Of a stretch of DNA of 64,000 nt, positions 8,940 to 16,983 are shown in pieces. Location: positions 3,300,001 through 3,364,000 of the forward strand of contig NZ_CP047029.1 of the NCBI RefSeq assembly GCF_009796805.1. Reading direction: 5' to 3'. Both the position numbers and the translations under genes were made by a program. Position 1 is the stretch's first letter; every line of letters starts with the position of its first letter. The DNA is from Algibacter sp. L1A34. GTDB taxonomy: Bacteria > Bacteroidota > Bacteroidia > Flavobacteriales > Flavobacteriaceae. Below the pieces are notes generated by a model, which searched no databases, was not told where the DNA came from, and saw nothing but the letters and a program-made list of their open reading frames with translations.

Positions 8940-9562
8940 GTGATAAACAAAAAGAAAAAGCAGAAGATAAGTATTTAATGGATGAATTAAGTCTTGATAA
9001 AGACGGCTTAAAGCAGTTAAAAAAGAAATTAGCTAAAGTAGCACCAAGGTCGGAAAGAGGTGTAGAAACATTGTTTAGATTGTTATCTAAAAATCAGTAT
9101 ACATTGAATACAATGATAGATACAAAATCAAATATTTTGATATCTATAAATGCTTTAATTTTATCGTTAATATTAGGGACTGTCATGAGCCAATTAAGTA
9201 ACGACCCACATCTTATTTATCCAATAGTGATGATATTATTCACCAATTTAGCATCAATTACTTTTGCCATTTTTGCAACACGTCCAGAATTGGTTCACGG
9301 AAAAAGTGAAGCGAAAAATTTAATGTTTTATGGCAATTTTCAAGATATGGAAGAAGATGAATATGTTAATAATATTACCAATTTAATGAATGAAGGGGAT
9401 GAGCTTTATAAAACAATTGCAAAAGATACTTATCATTTAGGGAAAACGATTGATCGTAAATTTAAGCTCCTTCGTAAATCGTTTAATATTTTTTTGATTG
9501 GCATTATTTTATCTGTGATTGCTTTTATCGCATGTCATGCTTTGTTTGGAGGATTCATGTAG
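8936..9562 (+). CDS. Pycsar-effector-like (PycTM/DUF5706) membrane protein, no HD domain
   Basis: A 208-residue protein. After a lysine-rich N-terminus (1-45) comes the pattern I recognise from DUF5706/PycTM proteins: R-L-L-S-K-N-x-Y-x-L-N-x-M-I-D-T-K-S-N-I-L, then helices at about 72-93 and 98-118 ending in FAIFATRPE, a Y-G-N-F-Q-D-M segment, and a C-terminal helix (LRKSFNIFLIGIILSVIAF). In many flavobacteria this module is fused behind an HD phosphohydrolase domain; that part is absent here. Known PycTM proteins are membrane effectors opened by cCMP/cUMP. No pyrimidine cyclase is in the window. It overlaps ppk1 by 4 bp, so a role in that operon rather than in a defence pair is my inference. 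Confidence 0.72.
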   Translation: MSDKQKEKAEDKYLMDELSLDKDGLKQLKKKLAKVAPRSERGVETLFRLLSKNQYTLNTMIDTKSNILISINALILSLILGTVMSQLSNDPHLIYPIVMILFTNLASITFAIFATRPELVHGKSEAKNLMFYGNFQDMEEDEYVNNITNLMNEGDELYKTIAKDTYHLGKTIDRKFKLLRKSFNIFLIGIILSVIAFIACHALFGGFM

Positions 9563-9703
9563 TTTTAAATGTGTTACTATTAATGTGGATAGATTTTTAT
9601 GACAATCTTCAAGGTTACAGAAATGGTTAGGAACAACAAATTATATTGTACGGCATAATTAAAAATTTTTATTCTTTGGAAAAATTAAAAAATAACTTCT
9701 AAT

Positions 9704-9733
9704 AAAAAAAGAACTCATAAGAGTTCTTTTTTT
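9704..9733. terminator. Bidirectional rho-independent terminator
   Basis: A 13-bp perfect stem, AAAAAAAGAACTC with its complement after a 4-nt ATAA loop, leaving a T-run on either strand. It lies about 140 bp after the last gene of the ppk1 operon and probably ends that transcript. Confidence 0.75.
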
Positions 9734-9840
9734 ATTGTACCATAATGATTACTAGTAGTTTTATGAAAATTATTCACTCTTAGATATTCTTTATTTGAAT
9801 CATCCATAATCAGTGAGTTCTGACTATCTGCCAAAAACAA

Positions 9841-9873
9841 AAAACCCCATAAACATAATGTTTAAGGGGTTTT
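9841..9873 (-). terminator. Terminator of tRNA-Ser
   Basis: Stem AAAACCCC / GGGGTTTT around an 17-nt loop that itself contains AAACAT / ATGTTT. Read on the minus strand the hairpin is followed by a T-rich tract, and it lies just 24 bp downstream of the tRNA 3' end. Confidence 0.75.
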
Positions 9874-9896
9874 ACAGAGATTTTGTAATCTCTAAG

Positions 9897-9981
9897 CGGA
9901 GAGTAAGGGATTCGAACCCCTGGAGGTGTGACCCTCAACAGTTTTCAAGACTGCCGCATTCGACCACTCTGCCAACTCTCC
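9897..9981 (-). tRNA. tRNA-Ser (anticodon UGA)
   Basis: On the minus strand the sequence folds as a class II tRNA: acceptor GGAGAGT pairing with ACTCTCC, discriminator G, a T-arm with GGTTCGAATCC, a variable arm of serine type, and an anticodon arm CAGTCTTGAAAACTG whose loop carries TGA, which reads UCA serine codons. The 3' CCA is not encoded (GCT follows), as is common in Bacteroidota. A terminator follows directly. Confidence 0.95.
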
Positions 9982-10204
9982 AGTGTGTCTCATCAAGTAT
10001 TCCCTGATTGCGGGTGCAAATATAAGAGCCTTTTTCGTTCTATTCAAATAAAATTTAAGTTTTTTTACATTAATTTTAAAACTAGTTTATAAAGTATTCA
10101 TTTATAGGTAAAAACAATGAAATTGAGTTTTAGAAATAATAAAACAAATTCAGTAATCATCAATATTTACCAATCAATTCAAAAAAAATAAAATTATAAA
10201 ACCT

Positions 10205-10212
10205 TACTTTTG
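10205..10212 (+). promoter_or_regulatory. Bacteroidota -7 box (TACTTTTG) of the nitroreductase gene
   Basis: Matches the TAnnTTTG consensus of the Bacteroidota primary sigma factor, 22 bp upstream of the ATG at 10235. The -33 element is weak: there is no TTG at the usual distance. Confidence 0.5.
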
Positions 10213-10234
10213 CATAGCAATCAAGTAAAACTAG

Positions 10235-10864
10235 ATGGATATTATAAAACAGTTGCAATGGCGTTATGCAACAAAAAAATTCGACGTAAACAAAACACTA
10301 ACACCTACTAAGTTAAATACACTAAAAGAAGCCTTTAACCTAACCGCAACCTCTTTTGGTTTGCAAACGTTAAGCCTTGTTATAGTAAAGAACAAAACAC
10401 TTCGTGAAAGCCTACTGCCTCACTCTTATAACCAATCGCAAGTGGTAAACGCATCACATTTACTTGTAATATGTATTCAAGAAAATATAGAAGAAAACGA
10501 TGTAATCGACTATTATAATAACATAAAAAATATACGTAATACACCCGAAAGTATTCTAAAACCATACCGGGAACAGCTAGCTGGGATGATGGAGAGTAAA
10601 AGCCTAGAACAACGCCAAAGCTGGTCTAAAAACCAAGCCTACATTGCACTAGGTAATCTCATGACGGTTTGCGCTATAGAAAATATAGACGCTTGCCCAA
10701 TGGAAGGGTTTATCCCAGAAAAATACGACGAAATCCTTCAACTAAAACAAAAAGGACTAAAATCCGTATTAACTTTACCTGTAGGTTATCGCGCCGAGGA
10801 TGATATGTTTTCAACCTTAAAAAAAGTACGAAAACCAATTAACCAAACCATTATAGAAATTTAA
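10235..10864 (+). CDS. NAD(P)H-dependent nitroreductase-family oxidoreductase
   Basis: A 209-residue flavoenzyme of the NfsB/nitroreductase family, which binds FMN and reduces nitro compounds, quinones or flavins with NAD(P)H. Family features: the N-terminal QWRYATKKFD, where the R-x-x-x-K loop binds FMN phosphate; S-F-G-L-Q-T near residue 47; the central A-Y-I-A-L-G-N-L helix; and P-M-E-G-F followed by L-P-V-G-Y-R near the C-terminus. No signal peptide, so cytoplasmic. It stands alone with its own promoter; the element downstream is an intergenic repeat. Confidence 0.88.
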   Translation: MDIIKQLQWRYATKKFDVNKTLTPTKLNTLKEAFNLTATSFGLQTLSLVIVKNKTLRESLLPHSYNQSQVVNASHLLVICIQENIEENDVIDYYNNIKNIRNTPESILKPYREQLAGMMESKSLEQRQSWSKNQAYIALGNLMTVCAIENIDACPMEGFIPEKYDEILQLKQKGLKSVLTLPVGYRAEDDMFSTLKKVRKPINQTIIEI

Positions 10865-10869
10865 TGTTT

Positions 10870-10979
10870 TTGGGCGTTACCGCAAGGGTCGGGCTTTCAC
10901 TACTCAATCTTTTTGTTTTTTCACTAAAACAAAAAGGATTTCAAACAAGCCGTTCAATCCCTAACGCAGCAACCGTCCA
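10870..10979 (+). repeat. Flavobacterial intergenic repeat element, copy 1
   Basis: A non-coding block beginning GGGCGTTACCGCAAGGGTC and ending TTCAATCCCTAACGCAG, with an internal near-perfect inverted repeat of about 14 bp (10906-10920 against 10926-10940, one bulge). I remember this GGGTCGGGCTTTC...ATCCCTAACGC layout as dispersed intergenic elements in several flavobacterial genomes. A related but divergent copy is at 56740-56830. The number of copies in this genome cannot be seen from here. Confidence 0.55.
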
Positions 10980-11011
10980 CCATTAAATAAAAAGATAAAA
11001 AAAATAACAAT

Positions 11012-12205
11012 ATGCCAGGATTTGAATTATTTGGAGAACTAGAAAAACAAGAAGTAAATGATGTTTTAGACAATGGTGTTTTAATGCGCTATGGTTTCGA
11101 TGGTATGCGTAAAGGGCATTGGAAAGCAAAAGCCTTAGAAGCCGAATTAGAAAGCACTTTTCAATCCAAACACGTACAACTCGTATCAAGTGGTACAGCT
11201 GCTGTATCGGTAGCTTTAGGGGCTGCTGGCGTTGGAGCAGGAGACGAGGTTATTATGCCAACCTTTACCTTTGTAGCCAGTTTTGAAGCTATAATGATGT
11301 TAGGAGCTATTCCTGTTTTAGCAGATATAGATGATACTTTAGGCTTAAACCCTGAAGCTGTAGAAGCCGCTATAACACCAAAAACAAAAGCCATTATGGT
11401 GGTGCAAATGTGTGGTAGTATGGCTAATATGGATGCGCTTAAAGATATTGCAGATAGACATAACCTTCTTTTAGTAGAAGATGCTTGTCAAGCTATTGGC
11501 GGAACTTTTAATGGTAAACCATTAGGGAGCGTTGGAGATCTTGGATGTTTTTCATTCGATTTTGTTAAAACCATAACCTGTGGAGAAGGAGGAGCTGTAA
11601 TAACCAATAACGAGAAATATTACACTAATGCCGATCATTATAGCGATCATGGTCACGATCACGTTGGTAGCGATCGCGGAGCAGAAACACATCCGTTTTT
11701 AGGATATAACTTTAGAATATCAGAATTGCATGCCGCTGTAGGTTTAGCGCAAGTAAAACGGTTACCAGAATTTTTAGATATACAGAGGCGTAATTTTAAT
11801 ATTATACGTGAAGCTTTATCAACCATTCCAGAAGTTGTTTTTAGAACGGTTCCAGAAGGTGGAGTAGAAAGTTGTGCATTTTTAAACTTCTTTTTACCCG
11901 ATTTAGAAACATCTAGAAAAGTAATAGAAGCCTTTAAAAATGGAGGCGTAGATGCTTGTTGGAATTATTTCGATAACAATTGGCATTACATTCGTAAATG
12001 GGATCATTTAAAGAATTTAAAATCGTTGTTTCCTATTTCTAAAGAAGTTAAAGAAGGATTAGAATATCTTCAAACTAGAACATTCGAAAAATCCGATCAC
12101 TATATTTCTAGAAACATATCTTGTTTAATAAAACTATCATGGACAGAGGAGGAAGTTAAACAACGTGCTAATAAAATGGCAGAACTCATTAAAAGTGTAT
12201 TATAA
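11012..12205 (+). CDS. DegT/DnrJ/EryC1/StrS family PLP-dependent aminotransferase
   Basis: A 397-residue fold-type I PLP enzyme. Seen in order: substrate/PLP-phosphate loop SSGTAAVSVALGAAG, TFTFVASFEAI, the PLP-ring pair in VEDACQAIG (D and Q), and the Schiff-base lysine in SFDFVKTITCGEGG, where the G-E-G-G motif is diagnostic of the DegT family. The family transaminates keto-sugars or, in AHBA synthase-like members, aminates other rings. There are no sugar-nucleotide genes beside it, so the substrate is open. It is followed by a strong terminator and appears monocistronic. Confidence 0.88.
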   Translation: MPGFELFGELEKQEVNDVLDNGVLMRYGFDGMRKGHWKAKALEAELESTFQSKHVQLVSSGTAAVSVALGAAGVGAGDEVIMPTFTFVASFEAIMMLGAIPVLADIDDTLGLNPEAVEAAITPKTKAIMVVQMCGSMANMDALKDIADRHNLLLVEDACQAIGGTFNGKPLGSVGDLGCFSFDFVKTITCGEGGAVITNNEKYYTNADHYSDHGHDHVGSDRGAETHPFLGYNFRISELHAAVGLAQVKRLPEFLDIQRRNFNIIREALSTIPEVVFRTVPEGGVESCAFLNFFLPDLETSRKVIEAFKNGGVDACWNYFDNNWHYIRKWDHLKNLKSLFPISKEVKEGLEYLQTRTFEKSDHYISRNISCLIKLSWTEEEVKQRANKMAELIKSVL

Positions 12206-12252
12206 GTTATAAACACATAACCTTATAGGTTGTTATAGAATAACATAAACAT

Positions 12253-12289
12253 AAAAAAGGCTTTAAATTTAATATTTAAAGCCTTTTTT
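12253..12289 (+). terminator. Rho-independent terminator after the aminotransferase
   Basis: A 15-bp perfect stem, AAAAAAGGCTTTAAA against TTTAAAGCCTTTTTT, with a 7-nt loop and a T-run. It ends 84 bp after the aminotransferase stop. Confidence 0.85.
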
Positions 12290-12362
12290 ATGTAAAGATT
12301 TTAACTGCAATCATCTGTTTTTTATATAATTGCGTATATTTAGTAAGCTATTAATTATTCTT

Positions 12363-15296
12363 ATGAAATTCGCATGCTTTCCATTTTTATTTTTGGTCTG
12401 TTTTTGTTCTTTAGGACAAAATGATAAACAGTCAGATTCTGCTGTAATTGCAAAATACAAAACAAAGGTAATTCAGTACATAAATCCAAAGCCCGACAGT
12501 GCGCTTTATTATATACAGAAGAGTTTTAAAGTTGCAAAAAAAAGCAGTTATAAAAAGGGTATTGCCGATACGGAATATTTATATGCTCAGTATTTTAGAC
12601 GCACGCAACAAAGGGATTCTGCCTTATATTATTTTCAAAGCTCAGCAAGGAAATCAGAAAATGAAAAATATAATATTGGAGCAGCCATAGCTTACAATGG
12701 GTTGTGTAGAAATTTGTACCTCTTAAGCGAATTTAAAGAAGCAGAATTTGCATGTGAGAAAGCTTTATTAAATATTAATAGCGAAGACGAACTGTCTTAT
12801 ATGACCAAAGCAGATACATACACCGCTTTAGGAACTATTTATAAGCAACAAGATTTTATAAAAAAGGCTCAAATATATTTTTTAAAGGTCGATTCTATGC
12901 ATGTTAAAAAGACATTAAGACCAGATGTTATTGCTGCAGCATATCAAAATTTAGGAAGTATTTACTTGGAGTTTGACGATCTTGAACTTGCCGAATCATA
13001 TTATTTAAAAGCAAATAATCAGTTTGGAAAACTACCCGCTGCAGCTGCCGAATATTACATGAGTACTAATAATGTAGAGTTAGGTAAACTATATTTTAAA
13101 CAACAAAAATTAAACTTAGCAGATAGTATTTTAACCAATTCGCAGAAATTTTTTATTAAAATTAAAGACTTAAGTAACGCCGCAGAGATAGGGAGAGCAC
13201 TTGGCCTTATTAAATTGGATAAAAATGAATTAGAAGAAGCAAAAGTCTATTTTACGAAATCTTTTGAATTTTATAAGGAATCAAAATTTAATTTACAAGC
13301 GGCTACAAATGCACTTGAACTCGCAAAACTTTCATTACTCCAAAATAATTTACAAAAAGCTTTATCATGGTCTAAGGTTGGGATTCAATTAAATGAAAGT
13401 ATAAATAACAGCATACTTAAAAAGGATTTGGCATTTGTTATGGCAGATGTTTATACGCAAACAGGGGAGCATCAAAAAGCAAATAATCTCAGTAAAATAG
13501 CATACAAAATAAAAGATTCACTCAGTCAAATTCAAATTGCTGAAACTATTAAAGAAATTGAAGAGAAATATCAAACAGAACAAAAAGACAAGGAGATAAA
13601 ATCTTTAAAAGCAGAAAGTGATTTAGCCCTACAACAACAAAAGAATGAGCGCAACTTATTAGTTGGCGGTTTAGGGTTTACAACGCTTGCTGGACTATTT
13701 CTTTTCGTGCTTTACAGAAATCATCAAAAAACAAATACTAAATTAAAAGAGCTGGATACTGCCAAATCAAACTTTTTCGCTAATATATCGCACGAGTTTC
13801 GAACACCACTTACTTTAATATCAAATCCAATAGATGCCGCTATTGAAGATCCTTCTATTTCAGATAAAAAACGAGAGCAGTTTGTTATGGCTAAACGCAA
13901 TTCCGATAGGTTATTGGCATTAGTTAATCAATTATTAGATCTATCAAAAATAGACGCAGGACAATTAAAACTTCATATTCAAACAGGTAATATTCAAGAC
14001 CTTATTTCTGGGCTAGCAGAATCTTTTAACTATTCAGCTAAACAAAACCATATTAATTATCAACTACAAATTGAAAAATATGAAGATACCGTTTGGTTTG
14101 ATAAGGACGCAGTTGAGAAAATAAGTATCAATTTATTGTCTAACGCCATAAAATACACACCCGCTAATGGCAGTGTTACTTGTAAGTCTTATATAGAAAA
14201 TAATACATGGCATTTTAGTGTAAAAAATACAGGTGTAGGATTAACAAAGCAAGAACAAGAAGATGTTTTTACTCGTTTTTATCAAACCGATGAAAACAAC
14301 CAGGGAACAGGTATTGGTTTAGCTCTAGTGAAGGAATTAGTAGAACTTCATAAAGGAACCATAAAAGTGGAAAGTAAGCTTAATGAATCTATTTGCTTTA
14401 GTGTTACACTGCCCATAGATAAAAATAGTTTTAAAAATGAAGTATTTATAGCATCATCTAAAATTACCGACAATTACGAATCCGTTCAAATTGAAGCTTC
14501 CAAAAACATAGAGGACGATTTTGAAGATGCAGATAAGCCTATTTTGTTAATAGTTGAAGACAATGTAGATGTTACCATTTTACTTAAACAAACATTTGAA
14601 GATTATTATAATATTATTACGGCTAAAAATGGACAAATAGGTATAGATTTAGCGATCGAGCATGTGCCAGATATTATAATATCTGATATTATGATGCCTG
14701 TTAAAGATGGTGTAGCACTTACCAAAACATTAAAAAATAACGCGCTTACTAGCCATATTCCCATTATTTTACTGACCGCGAAAGCAGGGGACAAAAACGA
14801 ATTAAAAGGTATAGAAATTGGTGCCGATGATTATATTACAAAACCATTTAGTTCTAAACTTTTAAAAACGAAAGTATCTAACCTTATCGCGATTAGGCAA
14901 AAGCTTCAAAGTCGCTACAGTCAGGAAATAGTGTTAACTCCTAAAGATATTGCTGTTACTAATTTAGACGAACAATTTTTAAATAAAGTTCAGGAAGTTC
15001 TAGAAGCAAACCTTATAGAATCTTCTTTCAATGTCGAAAATTTCAGTAAAGCTGTCGGTATGAGCCGTATGCAACTGCATCGTAAAATAAAAGCACTTAC
15101 TGGTTTATCGGCTTCGGAATTTGTTAGATCACAACGTTTAAAATTAGCTGCTCAGCTTTTAAAAACTTCCGATATTAATATTTCTCAAGTAGGATATTCG
15201 GTTGGTTTTAACGATCATTCTTATTTCGCAAAATGCTTTAAAGATACTTACAAGTCTACACCAACCGAGTATGCAAAAAATAATGTTGTTAAATAA
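12363..15296 (+). CDS. Hybrid two-component regulator: TPR sensor, histidine kinase, receiver, AraC DNA-binding domain
   Basis: A single chain of 977 residues. A signal peptide (MKFACFPFLFLVCFCSLGQ) leads into about seven TPR-like helical repeats (residues 30-395), then a coiled segment and one membrane helix (LLVGGLGFTTLAGLFLFVLY). Next come HisKA with the phospho-acceptor His in SHEFRTPLTLI, HATPase_c (N box NAIKYT, GTGIGLALV), a receiver with VEDN and the acceptor Asp in ISDIMMP, Lys in KPF, and a C-terminal AraC helix-turn-helix pair. I chose ATG 12363 rather than TTG 12330 because it opens the signal peptide. Regulators like this usually control nearby genes; the surface-protein island follows, but no polysaccharide locus is present. 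Confidence 0.9.
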   Translation: MKFACFPFLFLVCFCSLGQNDKQSDSAVIAKYKTKVIQYINPKPDSALYYIQKSFKVAKKSSYKKGIADTEYLYAQYFRRTQQRDSALYYFQSSARKSENEKYNIGAAIAYNGLCRNLYLLSEFKEAEFACEKALLNINSEDELSYMTKADTYTALGTIYKQQDFIKKAQIYFLKVDSMHVKKTLRPDVIAAAYQNLGSIYLEFDDLELAESYYLKANNQFGKLPAAAAEYYMSTNNVELGKLYFKQQKLNLADSILTNSQKFFIKIKDLSNAAEIGRALGLIKLDKNELEEAKVYFTKSFEFYKESKFNLQAATNALELAKLSLLQNNLQKALSWSKVGIQLNESINNSILKKDLAFVMADVYTQTGEHQKANNLSKIAYKIKDSLSQIQIAETIKEIEEKYQTEQKDKEIKSLKAESDLALQQQKNERNLLVGGLGFTTLAGLFLFVLYRNHQKTNTKLKELDTAKSNFFANISHEFRTPLTLISNPIDAAIEDPSISDKKREQFVMAKRNSDRLLALVNQLLDLSKIDAGQLKLHIQTGNIQDLISGLAESFNYSAKQNHINYQLQIEKYEDTVWFDKDAVEKISINLLSNAIKYTPANGSVTCKSYIENNTWHFSVKNTGVGLTKQEQEDVFTRFYQTDENNQGTGIGLALVKELVELHKGTIKVESKLNESICFSVTLPIDKNSFKNEVFIASSKITDNYESVQIEASKNIEDDFEDADKPILLIVEDNVDVTILLKQTFEDYYNIITAKNGQIGIDLAIEHVPDIIISDIMMPVKDGVALTKTLKNNALTSHIPIILLTAKAGDKNELKGIEIGADDYITKPFSSKLLKTKVSNLIAIRQKLQSRYSQEIVLTPKDIAVTNLDEQFLNKVQEVLEANLIESSFNVENFSKAVGMSRMQLHRKIKALTGLSASEFVRSQRLKLAAQLLKTSDINISQVGYSVGFNDHSYFAKCFKDTYKSTPTEYAKNNVVK

Positions 15297-15465
15297 TATT
15301 TTGAGCCCTATTTAACAACGTTTATTTCTTAAACACAAACTATATTACTTCTAAATCTTGGGTTTTGTTTTACTATAATTAGAATTGTTTTTAATTATTA
15401 GTAAAAAAACAGTCTTCTTAAACCCTTGCTAATACTCACTTGTTACATAATTTATAGCTATTGTT

Positions 15466-15497
15466 ACGTGCGTTATAAATAATTATTTATAACACGT
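15466..15497. repeat. Palindrome around TTATAAATAATTATTTATAA
   Basis: The 20-bp core at 15473-15492 is a perfect palindrome, flanked by ACGTG and CACGT arms with a 2-nt CG bulge on the left. It could be a protein-binding site or a weak hairpin upstream of the surface-protein genes. Confidence 0.5.
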
Positions 15498-15542
15498 TTA
15501 CATTTGAAGGAATTAATAGCAATAATGTTACTCAATTAATAA

Positions 15543-15695
15543 GTGATTAAAAAAAATAAAACTTATAAAGGAGAAATAGAATCATTCCCAAGACATATTA
15601 TATATCTAAATGTTAACAATTTAGATGAAGGAGCGTACACTTTAATAATTCTTAACAGAAATAAAGTAATTAAAAAAATAAGCTTTGATAAGTAA
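15543..15695 (+). pseudogene. 3' remnant of a small secreted-protein gene
   Basis: A 50-codon open frame with GTG as the only candidate start, directly preceded by an in-frame TAA. It encodes a beta-rich tail, ending LDEGAYTLIILNRNKVIKK and then ISFDK. That layout (short strand, L-x-x-G-x-Y-T-L turn, strand, basic end) is how flavobacterial small periplasmic proteins of about 110 residues and sorting-domain-like tails finish. The N-terminal two thirds are missing, so I read it as a decayed 3' end lying 5 bp before the next gene. Confidence 0.4.
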
Positions 15696-15700
15696 TAATT

Positions 15701-16942
15701 ATGAAACGGAAATACACATTATTTTTATTAATATTCATTTTAGCATTTTTCAACTTTAATGCTCAAACTGAGTTTAGGAAAGATTCCATTCATCTATTTC
15801 AATGGGATAATACCAATGATAATTGGAAACATAATACAAGAGAGTATCTCACTTATGATGATGGAGGAAGTAATGAAACGAATCTACGTCGGCAGTTTCT
15901 TAGTGGTAATACTTGGGCTAATTATTATCAATTCAATAAAGTTTACACAACTAGTGATCTTTTAGAAGAGAACATTCAACAAAACTGGAATAGTCCAAAC
16001 ACAGGTTGGAATGATAAGTATAAACATGTTTACCTGTTTGATAGCAACCAAAACGAAATAGAACATCAATATTTTTTATACAATAATGGTGTTTGGGGAA
16101 ATTATCAAAAGGAAACTAAAGATTATGTGAACAACTACCTTAATACCAAAACGCAATATCAATACAACTCTGTATTGATGGAGTTTGTACCAGAAAAACA
16201 ATTTATTTATAACTATTCAGACAATTTATTGGATTTTGAAATACATCAAATTTACTTTCCAGATTTTGGTGTTTGGGATAATAATGAAAAAATTGAGTAT
16301 ACATATAATATAAATAATCAACATAAAAATATTGAATATTTTGGATTTAATGCGACTACTGGCATGTTTTCAGAATCTCCATACAAAAAAACAGTTATCA
16401 CTTATACTTCTGAAGGACTTATAGAAGGAAGTATAACGCAGTTATGGGCATCCTCAGAATATGTGAATACAGAACGATTTCTGTATAGCTACACCAATGA
16501 AAATCTAACAGAATTAGTAATGCAAAATTGGAGTACTACCTTGGGAGATTGGGTTAATTCCTATAGACATGTAAAAACATACGACTCCAATGATAACGAA
16601 ATAGAATTCATCTATGAAAACTGGAATATAGCTATGGAACCTAATGAATGGAAAGGGTTTTTACGAATAGTTAATTTCTGGTCAGAGTCTGAAACATTAG
16701 AGGTTAATAATTATGAAAAAAATGCTTCAGTTAGTGTCTATCCCAATCCAGCAACTCATTACTTAAACATCCTTTCTAAAGAACCAATTCTCTCCGTTGA
16801 ATTGTATAATTTGTTAGGGAAACAAGTATTAAAAACAACCCAAACAGAACATATAGATATCTCAAACTTAGACTCAGGTATGTTTCTTCTAAAATTAAGT
16901 TCAGACCATACGCACACTATAAAAAAGTTAATAATTAAATAG
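15701..16942 (+). CDS. Secreted T9SS protein with tandem aromatic repeats
   Basis: A 413-residue exported protein. Signal peptide 1-21 (ends FNAQ). Residues about 25-330 consist of degenerate units of about 40 residues rich in W-x-N-Y and K-x-x-Y-x-Y-D-S-N-x-N-E-I-E patterns, reminiscent of YD/RHS-like strands. The last about 75 residues are a T9SS type A sorting domain: VYPNPATHYLNI, then L-Y-N-L-L-G-K-Q-V and L-x-S-G-M-F-L-L-K-L, ending KKLIIK. The protein should therefore be exported through the type IX system and attached or released at the cell surface. Function unknown. Confidence 0.8.
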   Translation: MKRKYTLFLLIFILAFFNFNAQTEFRKDSIHLFQWDNTNDNWKHNTREYLTYDDGGSNETNLRRQFLSGNTWANYYQFNKVYTTSDLLEENIQQNWNSPNTGWNDKYKHVYLFDSNQNEIEHQYFLYNNGVWGNYQKETKDYVNNYLNTKTQYQYNSVLMEFVPEKQFIYNYSDNLLDFEIHQIYFPDFGVWDNNEKIEYTYNINNQHKNIEYFGFNATTGMFSESPYKKTVITYTSEGLIEGSITQLWASSEYVNTERFLYSYTNENLTELVMQNWSTTLGDWVNSYRHVKTYDSNDNEIEFIYENWNIAMEPNEWKGFLRIVNFWSESETLEVNNYEKNASVSVYPNPATHYLNILSKEPILSVELYNLLGKQVLKTTQTEHIDISNLDSGMFLLKLSSDHTHTIKKLIIK

Positions 16943-16983
16943 GGCAGATAGAATAGCCTAATAATAACTAAAAAAATAACCAC

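Larger units (their letters stand above)
9563..9896. other. 334-bp gene-free stretch holding two terminators
   Basis: Between the PycTM-like gene and tRNA-Ser there is no ORF with coding character. The stretch contains the bidirectional hairpin at 9704-9733 and the tRNA terminator hairpin at 9841-9873, described separately. The rest is AT-rich and I see nothing else in it. Confidence 0.6.
15297..15700. other. 404-bp intergenic region before the surface-protein island
   Basis: The region contains a long AT palindrome (15466-15497) and the 3' remnant of a small secreted protein gene (15543-15695), listed separately. The first 165 bp hold nothing I recognise. Confidence 0.6.

Noticed and set aside
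8936-9562. A complete Pycsar defence system
   Set aside because: No pyrimidine nucleotide cyclase gene is in the neighbourhood; the gene is coupled to ppk1 instead.
9813-10007. 64-codon plus-strand frame over the tRNA-Ser region
   Set aside because: It runs through the tRNA gene and its terminator and has no protein character.
12363-15296. Polysaccharide utilisation locus regulator
   Set aside because: The sensor part is TPR, not the two-component propeller of HTCS proteins, and no SusC/SusD or glycoside hydrolase genes are in the window.
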